Source of the DNA: Syntrophomonas zehnderi OL-4
GTDB taxonomy: Bacteria > Bacillota > Syntrophomonadia > Syntrophomonadales > Syntrophomonadaceae
Reading direction: 5' to 3'
Length of the DNA stretch: 64,000 bases
Assembly: GCF_000983115.1 (NCBI RefSeq)
Contig: NZ_CGIH01000018.1
Span: forward strand, 62,001 to 126,000
Part shown: positions 53,661-64,000 of the stretch, piece by piece
How positions within the stretch are numbered: the stretch's first letter is position 1
How the letters are laid out: the number at the start of each line of letters is the position of its first letter
Position numbers and translations under genes: made by a program
The notes under the pieces: model-generated
Seen by the model: the letters and a program-made list of their open reading frames with translations, nothing else
Told to the model about the DNA's origin: nothing
The model's database searches: none

Positions 53661-54026
53661 TTAAAAGTTCAGTCCACTCTCCCTGGCTGCATCTGCCAGA
53701 GCCATTACTTTACCATGATATTTGCGCCCATTTCTATCAAAAACAACTGAGGTAATCCCCTTGGTTTTAGCCTTTTGCGCAATACTGTCGCCTACGCGCT
53801 TGGCCGCATCTATATTGGTTTTACCGGTAAGGTCAGCCATGTCCTTATCAAGGGTTGATGCGGTTACCAGGGTTACACCATTTTCATCATCGATAATCTG
53901 CGCATATATGTGGTTTAGGCTGGTATAAATACATAGTCGGGGTACTTCAGCAGTACCAGCTATTTTCTTTCTAATCCTTTTATGTCTAGTTTTTCTGAGT
54001 TCATTTTTGCTGGTTTTCTTGATCAA
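53661..54026 (-). CDS. rplR: 50S ribosomal protein L18
   Basis: A 121-residue 5S rRNA-binding protein, with [37 protein letters not shown] at 54026 is the preferred start (GGAG 8 nt upstream); the GTG at 54035 touches that site. The C-terminal [27 protein letters not shown] is typical. Confidence 0.97.
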   Translation of the reverse strand: MIKKTSKNELRKTRHKRIRKKIAGTAEVPRLCIYTSLNHIYAQIIDDENGVTLVTASTLDKDMADLTGKTNIDAAKRVGDSIAQKAKTKGITSVVFDRNGRKYHGKVMALADAARESGLNF

Positions 54027-54046
54027 CGCAGTCACTCCCTTCCTAT

Positions 54047-54586
54047 TTATTTACCGCCTGCCTTACCAGCTTTGCGTCTGATAACTTCGCCTTCATACTT
54101 GATGCCTTTGCCTTTATACGGTTCGGGCTTTCTAATGGCGCGTATATGAGCTGCAGTATTGCCAACCAGTTGTTTGTCAATACCTTTTACCGTGATCTTG
54201 TTAGCGGCCGGAACTTCAAACTCAATACCCGCAATGGGTTCTACTTCAACCGGATGGGAATAACCGATGTTTATAACCAGCTTGCTGCCTTGCATCTGGG
54301 CGCGATATCCTACCCCTACCAGTTCCAGCTTTTTTTCAAAGCCTTGGCTGACACCATCAACCATATTGGCTACCAGGGCTCTGGTTAATCCATGCATGGC
54401 TCTATGTTTTTTGGAATCACTCGGTCTTGTGACCAATAACACATTATCGCTAACTTCTATAGAAATATCTTGTGGTATTTGCTGGGAAAGAATCCCTTTA
54501 GGACCTTCAACCGTAATTATATCATCATTTATTGTTACCTTTACGTTGTCAGGTCGAGCGATAGGTTTTCTACCTATTCTGGACAC
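54047..54586 (-). CDS. rplF: 50S ribosomal protein L6
   Basis: A 179-residue protein near the factor-binding centre. Two L6 folds; the C-terminal signature [28 protein letters not shown] is intact. GTG start. Standard position between rpsH and rplR. Confidence 0.98.
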   Translation of the reverse strand: MSRIGRKPIARPDNVKVTINDDIITVEGPKGILSQQIPQDISIEVSDNVLLVTRPSDSKKHRAMHGLTRALVANMVDGVSQGFEKKLELVGVGYRAQMQGSKLVINIGYSHPVEVEPIAGIEFEVPAANKITVKGIDKQLVGNTAAHIRAIRKPEPYKGKGIKYEGEVIRRKAGKAGGK

Positions 54587-54604
54587 TGCTCACTCCTCCT
54601 TCGG

Positions 54605-55003
54605 CTACCAAATGTAACATATCACTTCGCCGCCCAAACCTTCTTTGCGGGCGTTTTTATCAGTCATTAGTCCTTTAGAGGTAGAAACAATTGCGGTGCC
54701 GAGTCCACCCAAAACCTTGGGCACTTCATCCTTCTGTACGTATACCCGCAGACCCGGCTTGCTGATTCTTTTTAGTCCGGTGATCACTTTTTCCTTGTTG
54801 GGTCCATACTTAAGGTACACCCTGATTACCCCTTGTTTGCCATCCTCTATATATTCATAATCCTTGATGTACCCTTCTTCTTTCATGATCCGGGCCATGC
54901 CTAGCTTCATCTTGGAGCCGGGTACTTCAACGGTTTGATGCATGACCATATTGCCGTTTCTAATTCTGGTCAGGAAGTCGGCTACGGGATCAGTCATGAC
55001 CAT
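54605..55003 (-). CDS. rpsH: 30S ribosomal protein S8
   Basis: A 132-residue protein binding the 16S central domain ([17 protein letters not shown] at the start). The C-terminal [26 protein letters not shown] is diagnostic. AGGAGG lies 8 nt before the first ATG. In other bacteria S8 feeds back on the spc operon; no such site was identified here. Confidence 0.98.
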   Translation of the reverse strand: MVMTDPVADFLTRIRNGNMVMHQTVEVPGSKMKLGMARIMKEEGYIKDYEYIEDGKQGVIRVYLKYGPNKEKVITGLKRISKPGLRVYVQKDEVPKVLGGLGTAIVSTSKGLMTDKNARKEGLGGEVICYIW

Positions 55004-55117
55004 ATTTTTTACCTCCTTTATTACCAGCTTACAACATAAGGCTTTCAGCAGGCTATGGTATTAACCTGTTACCACGACCAGCTTTTCTCCTCACTGTAGA
55101 CTATCCACTTTTAAAGC

Positions 55118-55303
55118 CTACCAGCTTGACTTAGTAACACCGGGTATTTCTCCCCGATGTGCCATTTCTCTGAAACAAACTCTGCAGATGCCGAATTTGC
55201 CCATGTAGGCACGTGGTCTTCCACATATCTTGCAGCGATTGTATTCCTGGACTTTATACTTGCGTGGGCGTTGCTGTTTTGCAATCATCGCCTTTTTTGC
55301 CAT
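55118..55303 (-). CDS. rpsZ: 30S ribosomal protein S14, zinc-binding (type Z)
   Basis: A 61-residue S14 with the four-cysteine zinc site CKIC...CRVC (about residues 24-43). ATG at 55303 (AGGAGG 9 nt upstream) is better than the in-frame TTG at 55309. The gap to rpsH (55004-55117) is longer than the others in the operon. Confidence 0.97.
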   Translation of the reverse strand: MAKKAMIAKQQRPRKYKVQEYNRCKICGRPRAYMGKFGICRVCFREMAHRGEIPGVTKSSW

Positions 55304-55319
55304 TTGCAAATACCTCCTC

Positions 55320-55856
55320 TTATCTAAATGGCATTCCCATGCGCTTTAACAATTCCCGAGCTTCTTCATCGGTCTTCGCAGTAGTTACGATAGCTACTTC
55401 CAACCCTCTGATCTTATCGATTTTGTCATACTCAATTTCCGGGAAAATAGTCTGTTCCTTGATTCCCAAGGAGTAATTACCACGTCCATCAAAAGCCTGG
55501 GGCGAAACACCTCGGAAATCACGTACCCGGGGCAGTACAATGTTAATCAGCTTATCCAGGAATTGATACATCCGTTCACCCCGGAGGGTTACCATGCATC
55601 CGATGGGCATGCCTTCCCGCAATTTAAACCCGGCGATCGATTTTTTCGCTTTGGTAATAACCGGTTTTTGCCCGGATATGGCGGTCAGATCATTGACTGC
55701 TCCATCCAATGCCTTAGGATTTTGAATAGCTTCGCCAACGCCTATGTTAAGAACGATCTTTTCCAGCCTCGGAACCTGCATAACATTTTTATATTGAAAT
55801 TTCTCCATCAGTTGAGGAGTAATCTCTTGCTTGTATACTTCGTACAGCGTAGCCAT
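55320..55856 (-). CDS. rplE: 50S ribosomal protein L5
   Basis: A 178-residue 5S rRNA-binding protein of the central protuberance ([24 protein letters not shown] and the [34 protein letters not shown]-terminus). Standard length and position between rplX and rpsZ. Confidence 0.98.
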   Translation of the reverse strand: MATLYEVYKQEITPQLMEKFQYKNVMQVPRLEKIVLNIGVGEAIQNPKALDGAVNDLTAISGQKPVITKAKKSIAGFKLREGMPIGCMVTLRGERMYQFLDKLINIVLPRVRDFRGVSPQAFDGRGNYSLGIKEQTIFPEIEYDKIDKIRGLEVAIVTTAKTDEEARELLKRMGMPFR

Positions 55857-55883
55857 TTAATAGCTAGCCTCCCTTCTTGGAGC

Positions 55884-56195
55884 TTAGTCTACTACCTCTC
55901 CGCATTTCTTGCAGACCCTCACCTTAGTTCCATCTTCTAAAAATCCTTTGGCAATCCGCGTTGGTTGGTTACATTTTTCGCACACCAGCATCACGTTGGA
56001 TACATTCATTGGTGTTTCTACCTGTAAGATGCCGCCCTGCGGTATAGCCCGGGTGGGGCGCTGATGCTTCTTGACTTTATTTATCCCTTCAACGACTACC
56101 CGATTTTGGGCAGGTATCGCTTTTAATACTTTTCCTTTGCGGCCGGCATCTTTGCCGGTTAACACTAGTACAATATCACCTTTTTTTATATTCAT
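55884..56195 (-). CDS. rplX: 50S ribosomal protein L24
   Basis: A 103-residue KOW-containing assembly initiator (KKGDIVLVLTGKDAGRKGKVLKAIP). The C-terminal half has CEKC and CKKC pairs that could bind zinc. ATG follows GGAGG. Standard position after rplN. Confidence 0.97.
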   Translation of the reverse strand: MNIKKGDIVLVLTGKDAGRKGKVLKAIPAQNRVVVEGINKVKKHQRPTRAIPQGGILQVETPMNVSNVMLVCEKCNQPTRIAKGFLEDGTKVRVCKKCGEVVD

Positions 56196-56213
56196 TCTTC
56201 ACACCTCCACCGA

Positions 56214-56582
56214 CTAAAGCACTTCGGGGGCCAGAGATATGATTTTCATGAAATTCTTATCCCTCAGTTCCCTGGCTACAGGTCCAAAAATACGCGTACC
56301 TTTGGGGTTTCCATTATCGTCAAGTATGACGGCGGCATTTTCCGAAAAAGAAATATAGGAACCGTCTTGCCTTCTGATTTCCTTTTTGGTTCTTACTACT
56401 ACAGCTTTTACGACATCACCTTTTTTTACTACGCCATTCGGTGCTGCTTCTTTAACAGTCACGACAATGATATCTCCAACCGTAGCATACTTTCGATTTG
56501 ATCCGCCTAATATCTTTATACAGAGTACCTGTTTGGCCCCGGTGTTGTCCCCTACCTGTAAAACTGTTTCCTGCTGAATCAC
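56214..56582 (-). CDS. rplN: 50S ribosomal protein L14
   Basis: A 122-residue OB-like protein bridging the subunits ([38 protein letters not shown]). GTG start with GGAGG upstream. Standard length. Confidence 0.98.
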   Translation of the reverse strand: MIQQETVLQVGDNTGAKQVLCIKILGGSNRKYATVGDIIVVTVKEAAPNGVVKKGDVVKAVVVRTKKEIRRQDGSYISFSENAAVILDDNGNPKGTRIFGPVARELRDKNFMKIISLAPEVL

Positions 56583-56611
56583 GGTTTAAACCTCCCTTCA
56601 ATATACCAGAA

Positions 56612-56881
56612 CTATTGCAGAGTCTTGGCTTTTTGAATAATTTCCACGAGTATCCATCTCTTGTCCTTGCTTAAGGGGCGGGTTTCCATGATCTTTACGA
56701 CATCACCGGTTTTGGCTTCGTTATTTTCGTCATGAACTTTATATTTCTTACTTGTCTTTATGGTCTTTTTGTATAGAGGATGCTGCTGTACGGTTTCTAC
56801 TGAAACGGTTATGGTCTTTTCCATTTTGTCGCTGGTTACCGTGCCCATCCTGGTTTTACGGTTGCCTTGATGTTGAGCCAC
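56612..56881 (-). CDS. rpsQ: 30S ribosomal protein S17
   Basis: An 89-residue OB-fold protein binding 16S r[20 protein letters not shown] and the [36 protein letters not shown] segments are characteristic. GTG start, GGAGG 8 nt upstream. Confidence 0.98.
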   Translation of the reverse strand: MAQHQGNRKTRMGTVTSDKMEKTITVSVETVQQHPLYKKTIKTSKKYKVHDENNEAKTGDVVKIMETRPLSKDKRWILVEIIQKAKTLQ

Positions 56882-56896
56882 CCTTAGACCTCCTTT

Positions 56897-57103
56897 TTAT
56901 CCGTTACTCTCCCGCGAAATTTCCCGCTGCCGTAATACAGTCTTGCATCTGGCGATGTTTTTTCTTACATCTCTTATTCTCATGGGATTATCAAGTTGAC
57001 CAGTTGCCATCTGAAAACGCAGGTTGAATAATTCTTCTTTATAACTGGAAACTTTTCTTTCTAATTCCTCGTCGGTTAGTTCTCTCATTTTCTTAGCTAT
57101 CAC
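56897..57103 (-). CDS. rpmC: 50S ribosomal protein L29
   Basis: A 68-residue helical hairpin at the exit tunnel ([53 protein letters not shown]). The start is unclear: GTG 57103 gives a typical length, ATG 57088 is shorter, and ATG 57115 is longer. All overlap or abut the rplP end, so coupled translation is likely. Confidence 0.95.
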   Translation of the reverse strand: MIAKKMRELTDEELERKVSSYKEELFNLRFQMATGQLDNPMRIRDVRKNIARCKTVLRQREISRESNG

Positions 57104-57527
57104 TAACCTCACCATCCATTTCTTCTCTTTTTACAAACTTACATTTTACCGGAAGCTTGTGAGATGCTAAACGCATTGCCTCGCGGGCAACTTCTTCGTT
57201 AACTCCAGCAAGTTCAAACATTACCCGGCCTGGTTTGACTACAGCCACCCATTGTTCGGGTGAACCTTTTCCCTTACCCATACGGGTTTCAGCCGGTTTG
57301 GCAGTGATCGGACGATCGGGGAATATTTTAATCCAGAGTTTACCGCCTCTTTTGATATATCTGTTGATGGCAATACGGGCTGCTTCAATCTGGCGATTTG
57401 TGATCCAGGCTGCTTCCAAGGCTTGCAGGCCGTATTCACCGTAAGTCACTGTATTACCTTTCTGAGCCTTACCTTTTAAGGCAGGGCGATGTTGTTTTCT
57501 ATATTTTACTCTTTTAGGGGTAAGCAT
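57093..57527 (-). CDS. rplP: 50S ribosomal protein L16
   Basis: A 144-residue protein at the A site ([20 protein letters not shown] at the start; the [29 protein letters not shown] core). One-base overlap with the rpsC stop (TAATG). Standard length. Confidence 0.98.
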   Translation of the reverse strand: MLTPKRVKYRKQHRPALKGKAQKGNTVTYGEYGLQALEAAWITNRQIEAARIAINRYIKRGGKLWIKIFPDRPITAKPAETRMGKGKGSPEQWVAVVKPGRVMFELAGVNEEVAREAMRLASHKLPVKCKFVKREEMDGEVSDS

Positions 57528-58201
57528 TATTGACCTGCCTCCTCCATTTGTTTCTCTTGCGGTCTTTTTTTGGCTTCAGGGGCTACTTCACCGCGATTTA
57601 TCCAGACCTTGATACCAATTTTGCCATAGGTTGTATTGGCTTCGGCAAATCCATAATCAATATCGGCTCTTAAAGTATGCAGGGGTACTTTTCCTTCAGC
57701 ATACCATTCGGTTCTGGCTATCTCAGCACCGCCCAGCCGACCAGAAATGGCTATCTTCATACCTTCTCCGCCCATCCGCATGGTTCGGCTTACAGCCTGT
57801 TTCATTGCCCGGCGGAAAGAAACCCTCTTCTCAAGCTGCTGGGCAACATTCTCGGCAACGATCTGGGCATCCAGTTCTGGTTTTTTAATCTCTTGGATAT
57901 TAATATTAATGTTCTTGCCGGTAAGTTTGGTCAGATCCTGTTTAAGTTTTTCAACTTCAGTTCCGCCGCGCCCGATTACGATACCCGGCTTGGCGGTATG
58001 AATCGTAATACGCACCCGATTCCCGGTTCGCTGTATCTCTACCTTGGATATACCGGCAACGTAAAAGCGCTCTTTTATCATACTTCTGATTTTATAATCT
58101 TCGTGTAATAGATCGGCATAATCTCTGTCAGCGTACCAATTGGAGTCCCAATCTTTGATAATGCCGATTCTTAATCCTTTCGGATGAACCTTCTGACCCA
58201 C
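57527..58201 (-). CDS. rpsC: 30S ribosomal protein S3
   Basis: A 224-residue protein at the mRNA entry site with KH domain ([16 protein letters not shown]) and S3 C-terminal domain. GTG start shares a base with the rplV stop. The C-terminal tail is short. Standard for Firmicutes. Confidence 0.98.
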   Translation of the reverse strand: MGQKVHPKGLRIGIIKDWDSNWYADRDYADLLHEDYKIRSMIKERFYVAGISKVEIQRTGNRVRITIHTAKPGIVIGRGGTEVEKLKQDLTKLTGKNININIQEIKKPELDAQIVAENVAQQLEKRVSFRRAMKQAVSRTMRMGGEGMKIAISGRLGGAEIARTEWYAEGKVPLHTLRADIDYGFAEANTTYGKIGIKVWINRGEVAPEAKKRPQEKQMEEAGQ

Positions 58202-58542
58202 TATTTAACCTCCCTTTCGCGCAGCACCACGGTAATATGACTGGTTCTATGACGCCTAATGTCGGCTCGGCCATAAGCTCTGGGCCTCATTCTCTTTAAG
58301 ACCGGGCCTTCGTTTACTAATATCTCGGATATATATAAAGCGTCTGAATCCATATCATAATTATGCTCTGCATTGGCTACGGCAGATTGCACTACTTTAC
58401 TGATCAGGGGGGAAGATTTTTTGTTGGTATATCTTAAAATACCCAAGGCTTCACTTACATCTTTACCTCTAACCAGATCGGCCACCTGACGTGCTTTTAA
58501 AGGAGATACTCGCAAGTACCGAGCAATTGCTCTGGATTCCAT
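58201..58542 (-). CDS. rplV: 50S ribosomal protein L22
   Basis: A 113-residue protein lining the exit tunnel ([23 protein letters not shown] and the [26 protein letters not shown] hairpin). No macrolide-type insertion is visible in the loop. Confidence 0.98.
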   Translation of the reverse strand: MESRAIARYLRVSPLKARQVADLVRGKDVSEALGILRYTNKKSSPLISKVVQSAVANAEHNYDMDSDALYISEILVNEGPVLKRMRPRAYGRADIRRHRTSHITVVLREREVK

Positions 58543-58559
58543 AATCAGGTTCCTCCTCT

Positions 58560-58844
58560 CTACCTTGATCTGCTCGATTTTTCTGATTTTCCAGCATGGC
58601 CACGGTAAGTTCTGGTAGGAGCAAATTCGCCCAATTTTAAACCGACCATATCTTCGGTAATATAAACGGGTATATGTCTGCGTCCATCGTGTACCGCCAG
58701 GGTGTGCCCGACCATCTGGGGCATAATGGTGGAACGCCGGGACCAGGTTTTGATTACCTTTTTCTGTCCGCTGGCATTCATATCTTCAACCTTAGCCAGG
58801 AGTTTTTCCTCACAATAAGGTCCTTTTTTTAACGACCTAGCCAT
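58560..58844 (-). CDS. rpsS: 30S ribosomal protein S19
   Basis: A 94-residue head protein ([22 protein letters not shown], then the [46 protein letters not shown] core). Standard. Confidence 0.98.
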   Translation of the reverse strand: MARSLKKGPYCEEKLLAKVEDMNASGQKKVIKTWSRRSTIMPQMVGHTLAVHDGRRHIPVYITEDMVGLKLGEFAPTRTYRGHAGKSEKSSRSR

Positions 58845-58861
58845 TTAATGAAAGACCTCCT

Positions 58862-59686
58862 TTACTTGCGTTTGCGAACAATCATATTGTCTGAGGGCTT
58901 TTTCTTACGGGTCTTGCCGCCAATGGCGATTTTACCCCAGGGGGAAACCGGATATTTTCTTCCTATGGGCGCCCGACCCTCGCCGCCGCCATGAGGATGG
59001 TCAACCGGATTCATAACCGAGCCTCTAACCGCAGGTCGGTTCCCTAACCAGCGGGATCTGCCGGCTTTGCCGATAGTGATATTTTCATGTTCCACATTCC
59101 CGACCTGGCCAATGGTAGCCCGGCAATTGATATGAACCAGTCTGACCTCCCCGGAAGGAAGTCTGATATGAGCATAGGCTCCTTCCTTGGCCATCAATTG
59201 TGCTACCGCACCGGCGGAGCGTGCCAATTGTCCGCCTTTACCCGGTCTCATTTCGATATTGTGGATTAAGGATCCCACCGGAATATCTTTTAATTTCAAG
59301 GAGTTGCCTACTTTAATATCGGCTGTTTCTCCTGACTCGACTGTGTCACCGACTTTAAGATTATGCGGTGCAATGATATAAGCCTTGGCACCATCTGCAT
59401 AATGCAGGAGGGCAATATTGGCTGAACGATTGGGATCATACTCAATCGCTGCTACTTTCGCCGGAACACCATCTTTGATGCGTTTAAAATCAATTACCCG
59501 GTAGAGTCTTTTATGTCCTCCCCCTCGGTGCCTGACTGTTATCCGTCCGTTAACATTACGGCCGGCTTTGCGCTTTAAACTGGTAGTAAGACCTTTTTCC
59601 GGTTCACTCCTGGTTATTTCTTCGAAGGTCATTACGGTCATATGTCTTCTACTTGGGGTAGTTGGTCTATATTTTTTTACACTCAT
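58862..59686 (-). CDS. rplB: 50S ribosomal protein L2
   Basis: A 274-residue protein needed for peptidyl-transferase assembly. The C-terminal [31 protein letters not shown] signature with the catalytically important His is intact. GGAGG 9 nt before ATG 59686. Confidence 0.98.
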   Translation of the reverse strand: MSVKKYRPTTPSRRHMTVMTFEEITRSEPEKGLTTSLKRKAGRNVNGRITVRHRGGGHKRLYRVIDFKRIKDGVPAKVAAIEYDPNRSANIALLHYADGAKAYIIAPHNLKVGDTVESGETADIKVGNSLKLKDIPVGSLIHNIEMRPGKGGQLARSAGAVAQLMAKEGAYAHIRLPSGEVRLVHINCRATIGQVGNVEHENITIGKAGRSRWLGNRPAVRGSVMNPVDHPHGGGEGRAPIGRKYPVSPWGKIAIGGKTRKKKPSDNMIVRKRK

Positions 59687-59731
59687 CGGAACAATCCTCC
59701 CGATCTAATCTAATTTAGCATTGCGCTTGGT

Positions 59732-60019
59732 CTACATTCCTTCAAACAGTTTAATCTTATAGCCGGGCTTGAGGGTAACTATCGCCTTCTTGCGATCAGG
59801 TCTCTTACCTTCAAATCGTCCCATCCGCTTGGGTTTGCCCTTTACATTCATGGTATATACCTGCTCAACCCTGACCTTAAATATATTTTCAACGGCGTTT
59901 TTTATTTCGGTTTTGTTGGCTTTCTTATCTACAATAAAGGTGTATTTATTATCAGCCAGCAGATCCATGGATTTTTCAGTTACTACCGGTTTGATAATTA
60001 TATCTCTGTAGTCTCTCAT
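59732..60019 (-). CDS. rplW: 50S ribosomal protein L23
   Basis: A 95-residue exit-tunnel protein that docks trigger factor and SRP ([46 protein letters not shown]). Standard length. ATG overlaps none, 3 nt after rplD. Confidence 0.98.
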   Translation of the reverse strand: MRDYRDIIIKPVVTEKSMDLLADNKYTFIVDKKANKTEIKNAVENIFKVRVEQVYTMNVKGKPKRMGRFEGKRPDRKKAIVTLKPGYKIKLFEGM

Positions 60020-60021
60020 GA

Positions 60022-60645
60022 TTAGGCAAATACCTCCTCTACCATGGCAACTGCATCCCTGGTAATGAGCAGGGTATCGTATTTTAAAATATCGTAAACG
60101 TTAATGAAATCCGCTCTTAAAGGTTTTACGCCTTCTATATTTCTGGCTGATTTAGTCACATTCACGTTACCATCTGCAGTTACAACTAGTGTCTTTTTGC
60201 CTACCTTTAAGGCTTCCAGGGCCTGAACCATCATTTTGGTTTTCGGCTGCTCAAAATTCAGTTCGTCCACTACTACAATCTTATTATCAAGTGCCTTGGT
60301 AGACAGGGCTGACTTTAGCGCTAACCTTCTTACCTTCTGGGGTAGCCTGTAGGAATAATCTCTGGGTTTGGGGCCAAATGCTATTCCGCCGCCTCTCCAA
60401 ACCGGATTCCTGCTACTGCCTACCCGTGCACGTCCGGTTCCCTTTTGTCTCCAGGGTTTTCTACCTCCACCTCTTACTTCAGTCCTGGTTTTGGTTGAAG
60501 ATGTACCCTGACGCTTATTGGCAAGCTGCATCTTAACAAAGTCATACATGACTGCCTCATTAGGCTCTATACCAAAAACATTGTCGTTTAGTTCAATTTC
60601 TCCGACCTGGGCCCCGGCCATGTTATATACCGCAACTTTAGGCAT
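60022..60645 (-). CDS. rplD: 50S ribosomal protein L4
   Basis: A 207-residue tunnel-constriction protein with the extended loop ([43 protein letters not shown]). In many bacteria L4 also represses the S10 operon. Standard length and place. Confidence 0.98.
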   Translation of the reverse strand: MPKVAVYNMAGAQVGEIELNDNVFGIEPNEAVMYDFVKMQLANKRQGTSSTKTRTEVRGGGRKPWRQKGTGRARVGSSRNPVWRGGGIAFGPKPRDYSYRLPQKVRRLALKSALSTKALDNKIVVVDELNFEQPKTKMMVQALEALKVGKKTLVVTADGNVNVTKSARNIEGVKPLRADFINVYDILKYDTLLITRDAVAMVEEVFA

Positions 60646-60669
60646 CTTCCTAACCTCCTTCTCATAAAG

Positions 60670-61308
60670 CTATGCCTTGACAGAATTCTTAATAATAACC
60701 AGACCTTTTCTGGGGCCGGGTATTGCACCCTTGATCAGGATAAGGTTTTTTTCGGGGTAGACCTTAACGATTTGTAAACATTGCACGGTAACCCGTTCTC
60801 TTCCTAATCTTCCGGGCAACTTCCGCCCTTTGAAAACGCGGGCTGGCCCCTTGGCCGCCAGGGAGCCTGGTCTGCGATGATACTTGGAACCATGGCCCAT
60901 GGCTCCACGGGCAAAGTTATGGCGCTTAACTGCTCCGGCAAAGCCTTTGCCTTTGGATGTGCCCACTACATCAACGATATCCCCGGGAGCAAACAGATCT
61001 ACATTGAATTCAGCTCCAATGTCATAATCGTCTACGTTATCTATACGGAATTCTCTTATATATCGTAAAGGTTTTACATTGGCCTTCTTAAAGTGGCCCG
61101 TTTCCGGTTTGTTTACCAGTCTTTCCCTGATTTCACCATAGCCTACCTGCAGCGCGTTGTACCCATCATTGGCGATCGTCTTCTTTTGCAGCACTACATT
61201 CGGGCTGGCTTCTACAACCGTGACCGGTACCGCCCGGCCGGTTTCATCGAATACCTGGGTCATGCCCACCTTGGTGCCCATGAGGGCTTTCTTCAATTTG
61301 CTTGTCAC
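60670..61308 (-). CDS. rplC: 50S ribosomal protein L3
   Basis: A 212-residue assembly-initiating protein ([26 protein letters not shown], then [30 protein letters not shown]). GTG start, 8 nt after AGGAGG. The gap to rpsJ of about 130 bp holds a hairpin. Confidence 0.98.
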   Translation of the reverse strand: MTSKLKKALMGTKVGMTQVFDETGRAVPVTVVEASPNVVLQKKTIANDGYNALQVGYGEIRERLVNKPETGHFKKANVKPLRYIREFRIDNVDDYDIGAEFNVDLFAPGDIVDVVGTSKGKGFAGAVKRHNFARGAMGHGSKYHRRPGSLAAKGPARVFKGRKLPGRLGRERVTVQCLQIVKVYPEKNLILIKGAIPGPRKGLVIIKNSVKA

Positions 61309-61397
61309 CTTGATTACCTCCTGGCTCAGAATTATGGCGAGCGGTTGAAAGTGGGATCTCCAACATCGCCTCTAATTTTTATCCGGGTTTTTGCCGC

Positions 61398-61428
61398 CTT
61401 AAGACCACTTTTCCCACTGGTCTTTAAG
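61398..61428 (-). promoter_or_regulatory. Hairpin between rpsJ and rplC
   Basis: CTTAAGACCA (61398-61407) pairs with TGGTCTTTAAG (61418-61428) with one bulge, inside the 133-bp rpsJ-rplC gap. This is unusually long spacing within this operon. It might be a pause, processing or regulatory hairpin. Confidence 0.4.
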
Positions 61429-61442
61429 CACCGGTTCCTCAC

Positions 61443-61754
61443 CTATAACTTGATCTCTATGTCTACGCCGGAAGGCAAATCCAGGTGCATAAGAGCATCG
61501 ATAGTTTTGGGATTAGGATCCAGTATGTCTATGAGTCTTTTATGGGTACGCATTTCAAACTGTTCCCGTGAATCCTTATTCACATGAGGCGACCGCAGGA
61601 TCGTATAGATACTTTTTTCGGTCGGCAGGGGAATAGGTCCGGATACAGTGGCTCCATTTTTTTTAGCTGTTTCCACAATCTTCTGGGATGATTGATCCAG
61701 GAGTTTGTGATCGAATGCCTTTAAACGAATTCTAACTTTTTGCTGGCCACTCAC
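61443..61754 (-). CDS. rpsJ: 30S ribosomal protein S10
   Basis: A 103-residue head protein, also NusE of antitermination complexes ([42 protein letters not shown]). GTG start behind AGGAGG. The gap to tuf (61755-61859) has a GGGATAA...TTTATCCC hairpin. Confidence 0.98.
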   Translation of the reverse strand: MSGQQKVRIRLKAFDHKLLDQSSQKIVETAKKNGATVSGPIPLPTEKSIYTILRSPHVNKDSREQFEMRTHKRLIDILDPNPKTIDALMHLDLPSGVDIEIKL

Positions 61755-61859
61755 TCTATTTTAAACCTCCTTAGCCTGGGCTCATTCTTTACACGCATCC
61801 TCGTGTTTGGGGATAAAGGACCCTATGATCCCTTATCCCGCTGGCTGGTGTTTTATTAT

Positions 61860-63059
61860 TTAGTCAATGCTGGTAACAACTCCGGAACCAACTGTTCTGC
61901 CGCCTTCTCTTATTGCAAATCTTAAGCCTTCTTCAATGGCAATCGGGGTTATCAGTTCTATGGACATCTGAATGTTATCACCGGGCATTACCATTTCTAC
62001 GCCTTCGGGTAACTGGATTACGCCGGTCACATCTGTTGTCCGGAAGTAAAACTGGGGTCTGTAGCCACCAAAGAACGGGGTATGGCGACCGCCTTCTTCT
62101 TTGGACAGTACGTATACTTCACCTTTGAACTTGGTTAAGGGCTTGATGCTGCCTGGTTTGGCTAATACCATGCCTCTTTCCACGTCTTTTCTGTCCAGTC
62201 CTCTTAACAGGGTGCCGATATTGTCTCCGGCTTCGGCATAGTCTAATAGTTTTCTAAACATCTCTACGCCTGTTACTATGTGTTTTCTGATCTCTTCTCT
62301 CATCCCTACTATCTCGGTTTCGTCTCCAACCTTGACCTGGCCTCTTTCTACCCTGCCGGTTACTACGGTGCCACGACCGGTTATGGTGAATACGTCCTCG
62401 ATCGGCATTAAAAAGGGTTTATCGACTGCTCTTTCGGGCAGAGGAACGTAACTGTCCACCGCATCCATTAACTCCCATATGCGGCCACACCACTCACAGT
62501 CTCTGCTGCCGCAACCGCATTCTAAGGCTTTTAAACCGGAACCTTTTATGACCGGGATGTCATCTCCGGGAAAGTCATACGTGCTTAATAGTTCTCTGAT
62601 TTCCATCTCTACCAGTTCGAGCAGTTCTTCATCGTCTACCATGTCGGTTTTGTTCATGAATACTACTATGTGGTGTACTCCTACCTGCCTGGAGAGCACG
62701 ATGTGTTCCCTGGTCTGAGGCATGGGGCCGTCTGCTGACGATACTACCAATATGGAACCATCCATCTGGGCTGCTCCGGTGATCATGTTCTTTATGTAGT
62801 CAGCATGACCCGGGCAGTCTACATGTGCGTAATGTCTGGTCTCAGTCTGGTATTCTACGTGGGAGGTATTTATCGTTATACCTCTTTCTCTTTCTTCCGG
62901 GGCTTTGTCTATATCTGCATATGAAGTTGCAACTGCCCCGCCTGTCTGGGACAGGGTTAACGTGATTGCCGCTGTCAACGTTGTCTTGCCGTGGTCTACG
63001 TGTCCTATCGTGCCAATGTTAAGATGAGGTTTGCTTCTTTCATATTTTGCCTTTGCCAT
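61860..63059 (-). CDS. tuf: Elongation factor Tu (with four-cysteine knuckle)
   Basis: A 399-residue GTPase delivering aminoacyl-t[11 protein letters not shown] (residues 19-26), DCPGH (81-85) and NKTD (136-139) are intact. Between GLKALE and WELMDAVD it has C181-G-C183-x4-C188-x2-C191 ([11 protein letters not shown]). Most EF-Tus have no cysteines there, so it may bind a metal. ATG 63059 follows GGTGAG by 7 nt; an earlier in-frame start at 63071 is less likely. Confidence 0.97.
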   Translation of the reverse strand: MAKAKYERSKPHLNIGTIGHVDHGKTTLTAAITLTLSQTGGAVATSYADIDKAPEERERGITINTSHVEYQTETRHYAHVDCPGHADYIKNMITGAAQMDGSILVVSSADGPMPQTREHIVLSRQVGVHHIVVFMNKTDMVDDEELLELVEMEIRELLSTYDFPGDDIPVIKGSGLKALECGCGSRDCEWCGRIWELMDAVDSYVPLPERAVDKPFLMPIEDVFTITGRGTVVTGRVERGQVKVGDETEIVGMREEIRKHIVTGVEMFRKLLDYAEAGDNIGTLLRGLDRKDVERGMVLAKPGSIKPLTKFKGEVYVLSKEEGGRHTPFFGGYRPQFYFRTTDVTGVIQLPEGVEMVMPGDNIQMSIELITPIAIEEGLRFAIREGGRTVGSGVVTSID

Positions 63060-63090
63060 CTTTTTTCTCACCTTTCCTTTCTTAACCTAG

Positions 63091-64000
63091 TTATCTGTTG
63101 ATTGGTAATCCATACCGCCTGGCTATTATTTCCCTGCTCTTGGACTCAGGTACTTCAGCATAGTTTTTTATTTTGAGCGTGAAGCTTGCCCGGCCCTGGC
63201 TGGCCGACCTGATGGCGGTTGCGTAACCAAAGGTTTCAGCCAGGGGTACCGTACCTTTAATGATCCGGCTTTCCCGATTTTCCTCCAGCCCCAGTACTTT
63301 TCCCCTCCGGGCATTGAGGTCAGAAATGATGTCACCCGTATATTCCTCTGGTGACACAATCTCAATTTCCATAATCGGTTCTAAAAGCACAGAACGGGCC
63401 TTGTCCAGTGCTTCCTTGAGTGCCATATTGGCAGCTATTTTGAAGGCTTGCTCGGAGGAGTCGACTTCATGAGCAGTACCTCCGACAAATTTTACTTCAA
63501 TGTCATCGACCGGATATCCGGCCATGATTCCAGCCTGCAGTCCTTCATGGATACCTGCCTCAACTGCCGCAACGTATTCCTTGGATATGGCCGCAGCGGT
63601 TGGAATGCTATCCACGAACACCTTCCCTTGGCCCTCGGGCAAAGGTGCTACCTCCAGGACTACATGGGCGTACTGGCCGCGACCGCCTGTTTGTCTGTCA
63701 AATAGCGCTTCAGCTCTGCCGTTTCCGGCCACTGATTCCTTATAGGCTACCTGGGGCTTGCCTACATTGGCGTTCACCTTGAATTCACGCAAAAGACGAT
63801 CAATTATAATTTCCAGGTGCAGCTCACCCATGCCGGAAATAATGGTTTGTCCGGTTTCCGGGTTATAATGCGTTCTGAAGGTCGGATCTTCTTCAGCTAA
63901 GCGTTTTAAGCTCTCTCCAATCCTATCTTGATCGGCTTTGGTTTTAGCTTCAATCGCTACATCAATAACTGGTTCAGGGAAGTCCATCGGCTCCAAAATA
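63091..64000 (-). CDS. fusA: Elongation factor G, C-terminal part (partial)
   Basis: The 3' part of the translocase gene, from domain III to V. Visible segments include IISGMGELHLEIIIDRLLREF, the domain IV GRGQYAHV and GFPVDDIEVKF-like AGYPVDDIEVKFVGGTAHEVDSSEQAF, and YATAIRSASQGRASFTLKI near the end. The ORF runs off the window edge at 64000, so the G domain and the start are outside. An ATG at 63996 is internal, not the start. It ends 31 nt before tuf. Confidence 0.97.
   Translation of the reverse strand, partial: ILEPMDFPEPVIDVAIEAKTKADQDRIGESLKRLAEEDPTFRTHYNPETGQTIISGMGELHLEIIIDRLLREFKVNANVGKPQVAYKESVAGNGRAEALFDRQTGGRGQYAHVVLEVAPLPEGQGKVFVDSIPTAAAISKEYVAAVEAGIHEGLQAGIMAGYPVDDIEVKFVGGTAHEVDSSEQAFKIAANMALKEALDKARSVLLEPIMEIEIVSPEEYTGDIISDLNARRGKVLGLEENRESRIIKGTVPLAETFGYATAIRSASQGRASFTLKIKNYAEVPESKSREIIARRYGLPINR

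Noticed and set aside
63996-63996. ATG as the start of fusA
   Set aside because: It is an internal methionine of EF-G domain III; the true start lies beyond the window.

Overview
The window looks like a chromosome segment of a strictly anaerobic, low-to-moderate GC Gram-positive of the class Clostridia. A Syntrophomonas-like member of the Syntrophomonadales is the best fit. The reasons are an O2-sensitive class III ribonucleotide reductase (nrdDG), zinc-ribbon (C+) versions of S4, S14 and L36, a Firmicutes-type ribosomal superoperon with a KOW protein between map and infA, the arrangement rplM-rpsI-cwlD, and a polyhydroxyalkanoate (PHA) locus with PhaJ and a FATP-like acyl-CoA synthetase, as expected in a butyrate or fatty-acid oxidiser. 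The genus is an inference. No rRNA is present to settle it.

Region 1 (1-12.3 kb, mostly minus strand) is a defence island. It holds a type 3 BREX operon in canonical order (brxF, brxC, pglXI, brxHII, pglZ; pglZ is cut by the window edge). The BrxHII helicase seems to have lost its whole second RecA domain by an in-frame deletion. Next come a gene-poor, locally GC-rich junction, an HD-phosphohydrolase lacking its N-terminal HD motif paired with a YwgA/Panacea-like protein, an excisionase-type HTH protein, and a tRNA-Thr(CGU) whose 3' end faces the island.

Region 2 (12.5-31.3 kb) is metabolic. It contains argH with a small overlapping gene, a GntR/ABC exporter operon with an operator palindrome in its promoter, recQ, nrdG-nrdD under a pair of NrdR-like boxes, and the arginine genes argC-argJ-argB-argD-argF-argG read from high to low coordinates. 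A tandem array of nine 65-66-bp palindromic units lies between argJ and argB. The argC promoter carries a perfect palindrome suited to repressor control.

Region 3 (31.5-36 kb) holds two AmmeMemoRadiSam genes (a radical SAM enzyme and a LigB-AMMECR1 fusion), cwlD, and rplM-rpsI.

Region 4 (36.3-45.2 kb) is a PHA locus between truA and rplM, which are neighbours in most Firmicutes: phasin-like, PhaE-like, PhaJ, PhaC, FATP-type acyl-CoA ligase and a second PhaC-like hydrolase on the minus strand, then a MerR/GyrI-like regulator and a radical SAM protein on the plus strand. Two near-identical 19-bp-spaced MerR-type promoters, with compensating changes in their dyads, tie this locus together. One points toward the PHA operon and one drives the radical SAM gene. 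I consider this the most interesting apparently undescribed circuit in the window.

Region 5 (45.3-64 kb) is the translation superoperon, all on the minus strand: fusA (partial), tuf, the S10 and spc genes including secY, adk and map, then infA, rpmJ, rpsM, rpsK, rpsD, rpoA, rplQ and truA. EF-Tu carries an unusual four-cysteine knuckle in its G domain.
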